Below, one piece after another: positions 52,323 through 60,472 of a DNA stretch of 64,000 nt (its first letter is position 1; every line of letters starts with the position of its first letter). The notes under the pieces are model-generated. The model did not search any database, had not been told where the DNA came from, and saw nothing but the letters and a program-made list of their open reading frames with translations. The stretch comes from Pseudonocardia sp. N23. GTDB lineage: Bacteria > Actinomycetota > Actinomycetes > Mycobacteriales > Pseudonocardiaceae. The position numbers and the translations under genes were made by a program. The stretch is from the NCBI RefSeq assembly GCF_002583555.1, contig NZ_BEGX01000005.1, forward strand, positions 38,707 through 102,706, written 5' to 3'.

Positions 52323-53999
52323 ATGACGGCGAGTTTGATCCCGGCCAGGCCCGCGATCGTCACGGTCGACGACGATCCCTCGGTGTCGCGCGCCGTGGCC
52401 CGCGACCTGCGACGCAGATACGGCGAGCACCACCGGATCGTGCGCGCCGAGTCCGGCGAACAGGCGCTGGAAGCGTTGCGCGAGATGACGCTGCGCGGTG
52501 ACGAGGTCGCCGTGCTGCTGGCCGACTTCCGGATGCCCGGCATGGACGGGCTGCAGTTCCTGGAGGCGGCGATGGACCTGTACCCGGTGGCGCGCCGGGT
52601 GCTGCTGACGGCCTACGCCGACACGGACGCGGCGATCACGGCGATCAACGTCGTCGATCTCGACCACTATCTGCTCAAGCCGTGGGACCCGCCCGAGGAG
52701 AAGCTCTACCCGGTCCTCGACGCGCTGCTGGAGGCGTGGCGTTCCTCGGACCGGCGACCGGTGTGCGAGACGCGCGTCGTGGGTCACCGCTGGTCGGCGC
52801 GGTCGAACGAGGTGCGTGACTTCCTGGCCCGCAACCAGGTGCCCTACCGCTGGTACCCCAGCGACGACCCGGAGGCCGGCCGGCTGCTGGCCGCGGCGGG
52901 CCTCGACGGCCAGACACTGCCGGTCGTGGTGACGCCTGCGGGCGAGACCCTCGTCGCCCCGGGCGACGCGGAGCTGGCCGAACGCGTCGGGCTGTCGACG
53001 ACGCCTGCCGCGGAGTTCTACGACCTCGTCGTGATCGGCGGCGGCCCGGCCGGGCTGGGCGCGGCGGTCTACGGGGCGTCGGAGGGTCTGCGCACGGTGC
53101 TCGTCGAGCGCACGGCGACGGGTGGGCAGGCCGGGCAGAGCTCCCGGATCGAGAACTACCTCGGCTTCCCCGACGGCGTCTCGGGCGCCCAGCTCACCGA
53201 CCGGGCACGCCGGCAGGCGGTCCGGATGGGCGCCGAGGTGCTGACGGCGCGCGACGTCGTCGGCCTGGACGTCGACGGCTCGGGGCGCACGGTCCACTTC
53301 TCGGACGGTTCGGCGATCACGTCGCACGCCGTCGTCCTCGCGACGGGCGTGTCGTACCGGGAGCTGGCGGCGCCGGGCCTCGCGGACCTCGCCGGGCGCG
53401 GCGTCTACTACGGGTCGGCGCTGAGCCAGGCGGCGAGCTGCACGGGTGACGACGTCTACATCGTCGGCGGCGCGAACTCGGCGGGGCAGGCGGCGGTGTA
53501 CTTCGCACGGCACGCGAAGTCGGTGACGCTGCTGGTACGCGGGGCGTCACTGGAGTCGTCGATGTCGCACTACCTCGTCGAGCAGATCGCCGGCATCCCC
53601 GAGATCATCGTCCGGACCTGTACCGAGGTCGTCGAGGCCGCGGGCGACGGGCACCTGGAGCGGCTGCGGCTGCGCGACCGGAACACCGGAGCAGAGGAGG
53701 TCGTCGACACGCCCTGGCTGTTCGTGTTCATCGGCGCCGCACCGCGCACGGACTGGCTCGACGGGCTCGTGGCCCGCGACCGGGCCGGGTTCGTGCTGGC
53801 CGGGCCCGACCTGATGACGGGCGGGGCCCGGCCACCGGGCTGGCCGCTCGACCGCGACCCCTACCTGCTGGAGACGAGCCAGCCGGGTGTGTTCGTCGCC
53901 GGTGACGCCCGTGCGGAGTCGGTGAAGCGGGTGGCATCGGCGGTCGGGGACGGCGCGATGGCCGTCTCCCTGGTGCACCGGTACCTGGAGCGGTCATGA
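52323..53999 (+). CDS. Response regulator - thioredoxin-like - thioredoxin reductase-like fusion
   Basis: A 558-residue three-part protein. Residues 1-135 are a receiver domain with acidic pocket D16-D18, phospho-acceptor D68 in LLADFRMPGMDG and K119 in LLKPWD. Residues about 148-220 resemble a glutaredoxin/thioredoxin-like fold (RVVGHRWSAR, RDFLARNQVPYRWY) without a CxxC pair. Residues 230-558 are a thioredoxin-reductase-like flavoprotein with FAD motif GGGPAGLGAA, NAD(P) motif VGGANSAGQAA and C-terminal VFVAGDAR. The normal redox CxxC is reduced to one Cys (C373). Redox-sensing or NADPH-dependent signalling is likely, and disulfide reduction unlikely. The stop overlaps the histidine kinase start by 4 bases. 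Confidence 0.9.
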   Translation: MTASLIPARPAIVTVDDDPSVSRAVARDLRRRYGEHHRIVRAESGEQALEALREMTLRGDEVAVLLADFRMPGMDGLQFLEAAMDLYPVARRVLLTAYADTDAAITAINVVDLDHYLLKPWDPPEEKLYPVLDALLEAWRSSDRRPVCETRVVGHRWSARSNEVRDFLARNQVPYRWYPSDDPEAGRLLAAAGLDGQTLPVVVTPAGETLVAPGDAELAERVGLSTTPAAEFYDLVVIGGGPAGLGAAVYGASEGLRTVLVERTATGGQAGQSSRIENYLGFPDGVSGAQLTDRARRQAVRMGAEVLTARDVVGLDVDGSGRTVHFSDGSAITSHAVVLATGVSYRELAAPGLADLAGRGVYYGSALSQAASCTGDDVYIVGGANSAGQAAVYFARHAKSVTLLVRGASLESSMSHYLVEQIAGIPEIIVRTCTEVVEAAGDGHLERLRLRDRNTGAEEVVDTPWLFVFIGAAPRTDWLDGLVARDRAGFVLAGPDLMTGGARPPGWPLDRDPYLLETSQPGVFVAGDARAESVKRVASAVGDGAMAVSLVHRYLERS

Positions 54000-55450
54000 C
54001 CACCGCCGGTCAGGGAACGGAGTGCACTCCCACCCTGCTGCGCAGCCTGTTCCTGTTCGAGAAGCTGTCCGACGAGCAGCTCGACTGGCTGTGCCGGGAG
54101 GGCTCGGTCGAACGCTTCCCGGCCGGGCCCGTCTACACCGAGGGCGACGTCGCGACGTGCTTCTACGTCCTCGTCGAGGGCGCGGTGGTACTGCAGCGCC
54201 GGTCCGGCGACGAGGACGTCGAGGTCGAGCGCACCGAGCAGCCGGGCGTCTACGCCGGCGCCTGGCACGCCTACCTGGGCGACCGGGTGCCGCAGACCTA
54301 CAACAACACGCTGCGCGTGACCCGCCCGTCGACGTTCTTCGTCCTCGACGCCAGCAAGTTGCAGGAGATGATGCGCCAGTGGTTCCCGATGGCGCTGCAC
54401 CTGCTGGAGGGCCTGTTCTTCGGCATCCAGAACACCCAGCAGGCCGTCAGCCAGCGTGAACGGCTGCTGGCGCTGGGGTCGCTGTCCGCGGGCCTGACGC
54501 ACGAGCTCAACAACCCCGCCGCCGCGGCGGTGCGGGCGACGGCGCTGCTGCGCGAGCGGGTCGCGGGCATGCGCCACAAGCTCGGGATGATCGCGGGCGG
54601 CTCGCTGGACAGGGTGGCACTGCAGTCGTTGACCGCCATCCAGGAGGAGGCGGCGGAGCGTGTCGCGAAGGCACCGACGCTGACGCCGATCGAGGCGGGC
54701 GACCGTGAGGACGCGCTCAGCGACTGGCTCGACGAGCACGGCATCGCCGACGGCTGGGACCTGGCGCCGACGTTCGTGCAGGCCGGGCTCGACGTCGACT
54801 GGTTCGAGCAGGTCGTGGCCAGGGCCGAGGCCGCAGGCCTGACGGGCGCCCTGGAGGGGGCGATCCGCTGGCTGAACTACACCGTCGAGACCGAGCTGCT
54901 GATGAACGAGATCGCCGACTCGACGACGCGGGTGTCGACGCTCGTCGGCGCGGCCAAGCAGTACTCGCAGATGGACCGCGCGCCCTACCGGACGACGGAC
55001 CTGCACGAGCTGCTCGACTCCACGCTGATCATGCTGGGGCGCAAGATCGGCGACATCCGCGTCGTGAAGGACTACGACCGCTCGTTGCCGCCGGTGCCCG
55101 TCTACGCCGCGGAGCTCAACCAGGTGTGGACGAACGTGATCGACAACGCCGTCGCCGCGATGGAGGGCACCGGCACGCTCACGGTGCGGACGGCGCGTGA
55201 GGGCGACCGGGCGCTCGTCGAGATCGGTGACACCGGCCCCGGCATTCCCGCCGACATCCGGAACCGGATCTTCGAGCCGTTCTTCACGACGAAACCGTTC
55301 GGCGAGGGCACCGGGCTCGGGCTGGACATCTCGTGGCGGATCGTGGTGAACCGCCATCGCGGCGACCTGCGGGTGGAGTCGGTGCCGGGTGACACCCGGT
55401 TCCAGGTCCGGCTGCCGCTGGAGCCCAGTGCGGATGAGGAGAACGAATGA
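53996..55450 (+). CDS. Histidine kinase with N-terminal cyclic-nucleotide-binding domain
   Basis: A 484-residue soluble sensor kinase. Residues 15-130 are a CRP-like cNMP-binding domain (FPAGPVYTEGDVATCFYVLVEG), though the phosphate-binding Arg-Ala-Ala loop is not evident, so the ligand is uncertain. The dimerisation/phosphoacceptor segment LSAGLTHELNNPAAAAVRAT places the His at 169. The C-terminal ATPase domain has NQVWTNVIDNAVAAMEGTG, the G1 box DTGPGIP and the G2 box GTGLGLDIS. The start overlaps the response-regulator stop and the stop overlaps the zinc-finger gene, so all three are translationally coupled and the kinase is the likely partner of the regulator's D68. Confidence 0.92.
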   Translation: MTTAGQGTECTPTLLRSLFLFEKLSDEQLDWLCREGSVERFPAGPVYTEGDVATCFYVLVEGAVVLQRRSGDEDVEVERTEQPGVYAGAWHAYLGDRVPQTYNNTLRVTRPSTFFVLDASKLQEMMRQWFPMALHLLEGLFFGIQNTQQAVSQRERLLALGSLSAGLTHELNNPAAAAVRATALLRERVAGMRHKLGMIAGGSLDRVALQSLTAIQEEAAERVAKAPTLTPIEAGDREDALSDWLDEHGIADGWDLAPTFVQAGLDVDWFEQVVARAEAAGLTGALEGAIRWLNYTVETELLMNEIADSTTRVSTLVGAAKQYSQMDRAPYRTTDLHELLDSTLIMLGRKIGDIRVVKDYDRSLPPVPVYAAELNQVWTNVIDNAVAAMEGTGTLTVRTAREGDRALVEIGDTGPGIPADIRNRIFEPFFTTKPFGEGTGLGLDISWRIVVNRHRGDLRVESVPGDTRFQVRLPLEPSADEENE

Positions 55451-55785
55451 CCGGGATCGATCCGTCGGTGGCGCCGTCGGGCGCGGGCTGCGTCGAGTGC
55501 GACGAGACCGGCGGCTGGTGGTTCCATCTGCGGCGCTGCGCATCGTGCGGGCACGTGGGCTGCTGCGACTCGTCGCCGTCGCAGCACGCGAGCAGGCACG
55601 CGGCCGGGACCGGGCACCGCGTCGTGCAGAGCTACGAGCCGGGCGAGGACTGGTTCTGGGACTTCGGCACGAACCGGGTGGTCGCCGGGCCGGTGCTGGC
55701 CGATCCGCAGCACCGCCCGCTGGAGCAGCCGGTCCCGGGTCCGGCAGGCCGCGTGCCCCCGGACTGGCAGGAGAAACTGAACTGA
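55447..55785 (+). CDS. UBP-type zinc finger protein
   Basis: A 112-residue protein that is mostly one ZnF-UBP domain (PF02148): C15, C18, C31, C34, C39/C40 and histidines H47, H51 and H57 with the GHVGCC and SRHAAGTGH segments, followed by a conserved YEPGEDWFWDF motif. In eukaryotes this domain binds the free C-terminal GG of ubiquitin; in bacteria its partner is unknown. The ATG overlaps the histidine kinase stop by 4 bases. Its placement with a CRP-kinase and a response regulator-flavoprotein suggests a scaffold or sensory role; this is inference. Confidence 0.92.
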   Translation: MTGIDPSVAPSGAGCVECDETGGWWFHLRRCASCGHVGCCDSSPSQHASRHAAGTGHRVVQSYEPGEDWFWDFGTNRVVAGPVLADPQHRPLEQPVPGPAGRVPPDWQEKLN

Positions 55786-55811
55786 CCACGACCCGCCGAG
55801 TTCGTCACGGG

Positions 55812-55857
55812 ACCGGTTCCGATCATGATCGGACCGGGCCGGGGTCGAACCCGGCGG
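55812..55857 (+). repeat. Dispersed palindromic repeat, copy C
   Basis: A third copy of the element seen after recD, with the perfect 14-base palindrome ccgatcatgatcgg at 55819-55832 and a right half ending ggtcgaacccggcgg. It lies between the zinc-finger gene stop and a convergent small membrane protein gene, a position compatible with a transcription terminator. Confidence 0.65.
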
Positions 55858-55892
55858 AGGTCGTGGAGCGTGTCAGCGCCCGGAGTGCCTCG

Positions 55893-56045
55893 TCATCGCA
55901 CCGACCGGCGGCGGACGGCGCCGACGATCCCGGTGATCACGAACAGCACGATGCCGACGATCGCGAGCCACAACAGCGCCTTGACGGCGAACCCCACGAC
56001 GACGAGCACCAGCCAGACGACCAGCAGCGCGATGATGATGCCCAT
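55893..56045 (-). CDS. Very small hydrophobic membrane protein
   Basis: A 50-residue protein with an excellent gaggag ribosome-binding site before an ATG at 56045. It is almost entirely hydrophobic: about 1-20 and 26-43 form two helices, followed by a basic tail AVRRRSVR. Such short proteins are common in actinobacterial genomes and usually uncharacterised. It is convergent with the zinc-finger gene and downstream of the MFS pump gene. Confidence 0.75.
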   Translation of the reverse strand: MGIIIALLVVWLVLVVVGFAVKALLWLAIVGIVLFVITGIVGAVRRRSVR

Positions 56046-56203
56046 TGGGGACTCCTCTCGTCGCGACGCCGGGAGGGCGTCGCATGAACGGCTCGGGCTA
56101 CCCCGACGCCCGTCGGGCCAACCCGCCGCGATGCCCTGTCCGACTGTGATTCCCGTCGCCGGACTCCCCGTGCGAACCGGACCGGACGTGACGGTCGGGA
56201 GTC

Positions 56204-57466
56204 TCAGGGCGAACCCGGCGGGGTCCCGGGAGGCGTCTCGTCGCGGGGCGGTCCGTCGCGGGGCGGCCCGGGGTCGGGATCGCGGGAGCGGAGCACCGGG
56301 ACCGCCAGCAGGACGGCGGCCGCAGCGGTGCCCGCCATCGTCACCGCCATGACGAGCGGGGTCACCCCGCCGGCCGACGCGGCCGGCGGGATCAGGGCGC
56401 CGGTCAGGAACTGGCCCAGCCCCAGCAGCGCCGACGCCGCCCCCGCCGACGTCGCCTGGCCCGACATGGCGAGGGCGGTGGCGTTGGGCATGATCATCCC
56501 GACGGCGCCGACGATCACGAACAGCGGCGGCAGCACGGCCCACACCGAGCGGGTCAGGAGCACCCCGGCGACGAGCACGAGCGCGGCGGCCAGAGCGGCC
56601 ACCACGGCGGCGCCGAGGAGGCGTCGCGGCCCGACCCGGTCGACCAGCCACGCCGAGACCCGCCCGGCGAGCACGATCCCGGTGGCGTTGACGGCGAACA
56701 CGATGCCGTAGAGCTGCGGCGAGAGCCCGTACCCGTCGGCCTGCAGGACGAAGCTGCCCATCGCGATGTAGACGAACATCGAGCAGCACCCCAGCGCCAG
56801 CACCGCGGCCGGGGCGAGGAAGGAACGGTCGCGCGCGACCGTGCCGAGCGCCCGCAGCGTGTTCCGTGCCCCACCGGTGCACCGCCGCGCCGGCGGGAGC
56901 GTCTCGGGCAGGGTGAACGCGGCGACGAGCAGCACCAGCCCGATCCCGGCGAGGACGACGAACACGCCCCGCCAGTCGGTGACCCGCAGCAGCTGGCTCC
57001 CGATCACCGGAGCGAGCACGGGTGCGGCGCCGCTGACGACCATGAGCAGCGCGAACACCCGCGCCGCGGCCCGCCCCTCCCACTGGTCGCGCACCATCGC
57101 CCTGGCCACGACGATCCCGACCGCGCCCGCGAGCCCACCCAGCAGCCGCAGCACGAGCAGCACCTCGATCGACGGCGCGAACGCGCAGGCCAGCGACGTC
57201 ACCGCGAACAGGGCCACGCCGACGAGCAGCGGCAGCCGCCGGCCGCGGCGGTCGGACAGCGGGCCCGCGACGAGCTGGCCCACGGCGAGTCCGACCATGC
57301 ACAGCGACATCGTGAGCTGGCCGGTGGCCTCGGTGGTGTGCAGGTCGTCGGTGAGCGCGGGCAGGCCGGGCAGGTAGAGGTCCATCGACAGCGGCCCGAA
57401 CATCGACAGCCCGCCGAGGGCGAGGACCTGGCGCAGGGGGGGCCGGGTCCGGGTCTCGGTCGTCAC
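56204..57466 (-). CDS. Bcr/CflA-type MFS drug efflux transporter
   Basis: A 420-residue 12-TM proton-driven exporter. The N-terminal [19 protein letters not shown] and [19 protein letters not shown] segments are hallmarks of the Bcr/CflA group (drug, bicyclomycin, chloramphenicol or dipeptide export). The mid-loop [17 protein letters not shown] segment ([10 protein letters not shown]) follows TM6. The C-terminal tail is Pro/Asp/Arg-rich. GTG at 57466 has an aaggatcagggg site. It is divergent from a lactate-utilisation scar. Substrate unknown. Confidence 0.9.
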   Translation of the reverse strand: MTTETRTRPPLRQVLALGGLSMFGPLSMDLYLPGLPALTDDLHTTEATGQLTMSLCMVGLAVGQLVAGPLSDRRGRRLPLLVGVALFAVTSLACAFAPSIEVLLVLRLLGGLAGAVGIVVARAMVRDQWEGRAAARVFALLMVVSGAAPVLAPVIGSQLLRVTDWRGVFVVLAGIGLVLLVAAFTLPETLPPARRCTGGARNTLRALGTVARDRSFLAPAAVLALGCCSMFVYIAMGSFVLQADGYGLSPQLYGIVFAVNATGIVLAGRVSAWLVDRVGPRRLLGAAVVAALAAALVLVAGVLLTRSVWAVLPPLFVIVGAVGMIMPNATALAMSGQATSAGAASALLGLGQFLTGALIPPAASAGGVTPLVMAVTMAGTAAAAVLLAVPVLRSRDPDPGPPRDGPPRDETPPGTPPGSP

Positions 57467-57470
57467 CCCC

Positions 57471-58040
57471 CTGATCCTTCGTGCCGGCGGCCGGGAACGC
57501 CAGCGACCCTTCCGTTTCCCGGGAGCCGCCGCCCGCGACGCCCTCGCCGACTCCCAGCTGCGCCCCGACCTCGGGCACGCGACGTCGACGATCCGCGCGA
57601 AGCGGGCCGCCGTCGTCGCCGAGCGCGGCGACTGGGAACAGCTGCGGGTGGCGGGCGAGGCGATCAAGGCCGCGACAATGGCCCGGCTCGACGAGCACCT
57701 CGAACGTCTCGAGTCCGAGGCCACCGCCCGCGGCGGCGTCGTCCACCGGGCCCGGGACGCCAACGAGGCCAACGAGATCGTCACGCGGCTGGTCGCGGCG
57801 ACGGGTGCGCGGGAGGTCGTCAAGGCCAGGTCGATGGCGACGCAGGAGATGCGCCGACCAGGTCGTGGCTCGGTGCCGGAGCTGGTCGCCGCGCTCACCC
57901 CGGCCCGGCCGATCACGTTCGTCAGCGGGCCGTCGGCGACCTCGGACATCGAGCTGCAGCGCGTAGAGGGCGTCCACGGCCCCCGCACCCAACTGAGCTG
58001 CGCCACGGTGCCGTTCTCGTTCACCGAGGTGGGTGCGAGC
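57471..58040 (+). pseudogene. lutB-lutC deletion scar (lactate utilisation remnant)
   Basis: The frame reads like the N-terminus of LutB ([64 protein letters not shown]; about 57510-57848). It then jumps directly into the C-terminus of LutC ([39 protein letters not shown]; about 57861-57996). The iron-sulfur and catalytic parts of both are gone, so a single in-frame deletion of well over 1 kb joined them. The frame stays open into the next gene. Intact LutABC oxidises L-lactate; this remnant cannot. No start codon with a convincing ribosome-binding site is visible. Confidence 0.7.
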
Positions 58041-58064
58041 CGGTGGCCCGGCTACGGTCTGCGC

Positions 58065-58832
58065 ATGGCACGACGGCACGACCACGACGCGGGCGGCGAC
58101 CCCGAGGTGCTGGCGGCCAAGGCCGCGCTGCGCGACGAGGTGTGGACCTCGCTCACCGAGGGCGGCGTCGCGCGCTTTCCCGGGGCCCGCAACCGGATCT
58201 CCAACTTCACCGGCGCCGAGGCCGCGGCGCAGCGGCTGCGCGAGCTGCCCGAGTGGGCGGCGGCGCGCCGTGTGAAGTCCAACCCCGACTCCGCGCAGCT
58301 CCCCGTGCGGCAGCGGGCCCTGGAGGACGGCAAGACCGTCTACATGGCCGTTCCACGCCTCGCCGAGGACGAGCCCTTCTTCCTGCTCGACCCCGACCAC
58401 CTCGCCGACCCGCCACGCAGGGCCGTCTCGATCAAGAACGCGATGCGCTCGGCCCGCCGCGTCGCCGTCGACGAGCTGGAGCCGGTCGACCTCGTCGTCA
58501 CCGGGTGCGTCGCCGTCGGCGAGGACGGTGCGCGGCTGGGCAAGGGCGGCGGGTTCGCCGACCTGGAGTTCGCCCTCGCCAGTGCGGCCGGGCTGATCGG
58601 GCCGGATACGGTCGTCGTGACCACGGTCCACGAGCTGCAGGTCCGCCCTGCCGGCGTCATCCCGACGTCGTCGCACGACGCGCCCGTCGACCTGATCGTC
58701 ACCCCGGACCGGGTGATCGACTGCCGCGCCACCCGCCGCGACCGCCCGACCGGCCACATCGAGTGGGCCTCGCTGACCGAGGAGAAGATTGCCGCGATCC
58801 CGCTGCTGACCGCGCTGCGGAAGAGGTCGTGA
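58065..58832 (+). CDS. 5-formyltetrahydrofolate cyclo-ligase-like protein (COG0212)
   Basis: A 255-residue protein of the 5-FCL family. The N-terminal half ([20 protein letters not shown]) is followed by [10 protein letters not shown] and the C-terminal [20 protein letters not shown] loop (the GxRxGKGxGxxD nucleotide motif) and TTVHELQV. Length and the [13 protein letters not shown] segment ([17 protein letters not shown]) resemble the COG0212 subgroup, whose role is folate or thiamine related rather than classic MTHFS. ATG at 58065 was chosen because upstream sequence in the same frame belongs to the lutBC scar. It is 35 bases from the macro-domain gene. Confidence 0.85.
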   Translation: MARRHDHDAGGDPEVLAAKAALRDEVWTSLTEGGVARFPGARNRISNFTGAEAAAQRLRELPEWAAARRVKSNPDSAQLPVRQRALEDGKTVYMAVPRLAEDEPFFLLDPDHLADPPRRAVSIKNAMRSARRVAVDELEPVDLVVTGCVAVGEDGARLGKGGGFADLEFALASAAGLIGPDTVVVTTVHELQVRPAGVIPTSSHDAPVDLIVTPDRVIDCRATRRDRPTGHIEWASLTEEKIAAIPLLTALRKRS

Positions 58833-58867
58833 GCGCTGGCGACCGTCGCCACTCACAGGAGGTACGC

Positions 58868-59377
58868 GTGACCGAGATCGTGCTCGTGCGGGGCGACATC
58901 ACCGCGGCCGAGGTCGACGCCGTCGTCAACGCGGCGAACTCGTCGTTGCTGGGGGGCGGCGGTGTCGACGGCGCGATCCACCGCCGCGGCGGGCCCGCGA
59001 TCCTCGCCGAGTGCCGGGAGCTGCGGGCCACGCGGTACCCCGACGGGCTGCCCACCGGTCAGGCCGTCGCCACCACCGCCGGGGACCTGCCGGCACGCTG
59101 GGTGATCCACACCGTCGGGCCGGTGTACGCGAAGCGGGACGACCGTCGGCACCTGCTGGAGTCGTGCTACCGGGAGTCGCTGCGGGTGGCCGACGAGCTG
59201 GGCGCGGCCACCGTCGCGTTCCCCGCCGTGTCGGCCGGCATCTACGGCTGGCCGCTCGGCGACGCCGCCCGCGCCGCCGTGGAGACGGTGCGCGCCACCG
59301 GCTCCGCCGTGCGTGAGGCCAGGTTCGTGCTGTTCTCCGACGACGTGCTCGACGCGTTCCGGGCCGCCGTCGGCTAG
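58868..59377 (+). CDS. Macro-domain ADP-ribose hydrolase (MacroD type)
   Basis: A 169-residue single macro domain that binds ADP-ribose or O-acetyl-ADP-ribose and may remove mono-ADP-ribose from proteins. Conserved NAANSSLLGGGGVDGAIHRRGG (shown by NAANSSLLGGGG and DGAIH) forms the catalytic loop. VIHTVGPVY and the SAGIYGWP diphosphate loop follow. GTG at 58868 has an aggagg site. It converges on jetD: the two stop codons share the palindrome ctag (59374-59377). A role in the neighbouring defence locus is possible but unproven; macro domains are usually housekeeping. Confidence 0.93.
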   Translation: MTEIVLVRGDITAAEVDAVVNAANSSLLGGGGVDGAIHRRGGPAILAECRELRATRYPDGLPTGQAVATTAGDLPARWVIHTVGPVYAKRDDRRHLLESCYRESLRVADELGAATVAFPAVSAGIYGWPLGDAARAAVETVRATGSAVREARFVLFSDDVLDAFRAAVG

Positions 59378-60438
59378 CGGAGGTCGCGCAGGTCCGTCTC
59401 CGAGAGCTGCTCGCGCCCGATCCACTCCTGGGCCAGCCGGGTATCGCTGCGCAGCAGGTCGGCGGCGGCCCCGCGCAGGCCGTCGGGCAGCCACGCGGTC
59501 AGCTCCGCGACGTCGCCGAGGAACGGCCGGGCGGGCTGCGGCTCGCCCTCGTCGAGAAGCCAGGCGTAGAGGGTCGACGGGTTCAGGGCCGGCAGGCCGA
59601 GCGCCTCGGCGGTCATCTCGCCGCGGCGGGCGATCTCCAGGCCGCCGGCATCGAGGTCGCCGAAGTACGACAGCTGCTCCGGCGGTTCCTCGGCCAGCGC
59701 CTCCAGGACGACGCCGAGCTGGTTGCCCATCCCCCACACCACCTGGCCGACGGTGCCGTCGTCGGGCAGGGCGTCGGCGAGCGACTCCCACGTCGCGACG
59801 TTCTCGACGACGAGGGTGATCGGCCCGTCGCCGACGTGGCGGGTGGTGGGATGCCAGCGGGCCCGGCGGATGCCGAGAAGGTCCGGTGTGAGCCGCCCGT
59901 CGCGGAAGAGCCGGCCGCGCAGCATCCGGCCGAGGGCCTTCTCGTCGCCGGTCAGGCGCAGCGACCGTTCCTGGACGGGAACGACGTCGTCGGCGCCGCC
60001 CGCGGCGAGCAGCTCCTGGACACCGTCGAGCAGGGTCCGTTCGGTGGGGGTGGGGTACTCGTCGCGCAGGAACGCGGGCACCCAGCGCAGCTCGGCGTGC
60101 CAGGCGGTCGCGGTGGCGGGCTGCACGTCCGGGGGGTCGGGCACGAGGCCGGGCCGGCCCACGCGGGTGACGAACCGCGGCAGCGCGGGCCGGGGCAACG
60201 TCTCCCACCCGGTGCCGCCGACCCGCGGCAGCCGCACCACACCGGCCTCCGCCAGCTCCTCGCAGACGGCGCGCAGCCGGGTGCGGGCGTCGTCGGCACC
60301 CGCGAGGCTCGTGTCGGCCTTGTGCGCGGCGGCGTGCAGCACGTCGAGGGTGATGCGGCCGGTGCGGGCGGCGCCGACGACGTCGGCCAGCCGGGCGGCC
60401 AGCGGCGAGAGCTGCGGCTCGGTCGTGGTCACGGGCAC
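59374..60438 (-). CDS. jetD: Wadjet protein JetD (DUF2220, Toprim nuclease)
   Basis: Nuclease subunit of Wadjet, which cleaves circular plasmid DNA after JetABC loop extrusion. The 354 residues have the family layout: an N-terminal helical arm (about 1-125), a DUF2220 middle domain and a C-terminal Toprim fold. Toprim metal ligands are visible: E212 in LVVENVATW and D261/D263 in YFGDLDAGG, so the enzyme looks active. The GTG at 60438 follows a tgaggtg site. It starts 22 bases after the stop of jetC on the same strand. It converges on the macro-domain gene, with stop codons overlapping in ctag. Confidence 0.93.
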   Translation of the reverse strand: MPVTTTEPQLSPLAARLADVVGAARTGRITLDVLHAAAHKADTSLAGADDARTRLRAVCEELAEAGVVRLPRVGGTGWETLPRPALPRFVTRVGRPGLVPDPPDVQPATATAWHAELRWVPAFLRDEYPTPTERTLLDGVQELLAAGGADDVVPVQERSLRLTGDEKALGRMLRGRLFRDGRLTPDLLGIRRARWHPTTRHVGDGPITLVVENVATWESLADALPDDGTVGQVVWGMGNQLGVVLEALAEEPPEQLSYFGDLDAGGLEIARRGEMTAEALGLPALNPSTLYAWLLDEGEPQPARPFLGDVAELTAWLPDGLRGAAADLLRSDTRLAQEWIGREQLSETDLRDLR

Positions 60439-60439
60439 C

Positions 60440-60472
60440 TCACATCAGGGTCAAGGCGGGTCACATCAGGGT
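60440..60472 (-). repeat. Direct repeat at the end of jetC
   Basis: tcacatcagggt occurs at 60440-60451 and 60461-60472, so the last codons and stop of jetC are repeated 21 bases downstream in the jetC-jetD spacer. This looks like a small tandem duplication and lies just before the jetD ribosome-binding site. Confidence 0.7.

Noticed and set aside
57648..58832. A single 394-residue gene covering the lut remnant and the 5-FCL-like protein
   Set aside because: The first part consists of joined LutB and LutC fragments, and the 5-FCL family begins at the ATG at 58065.
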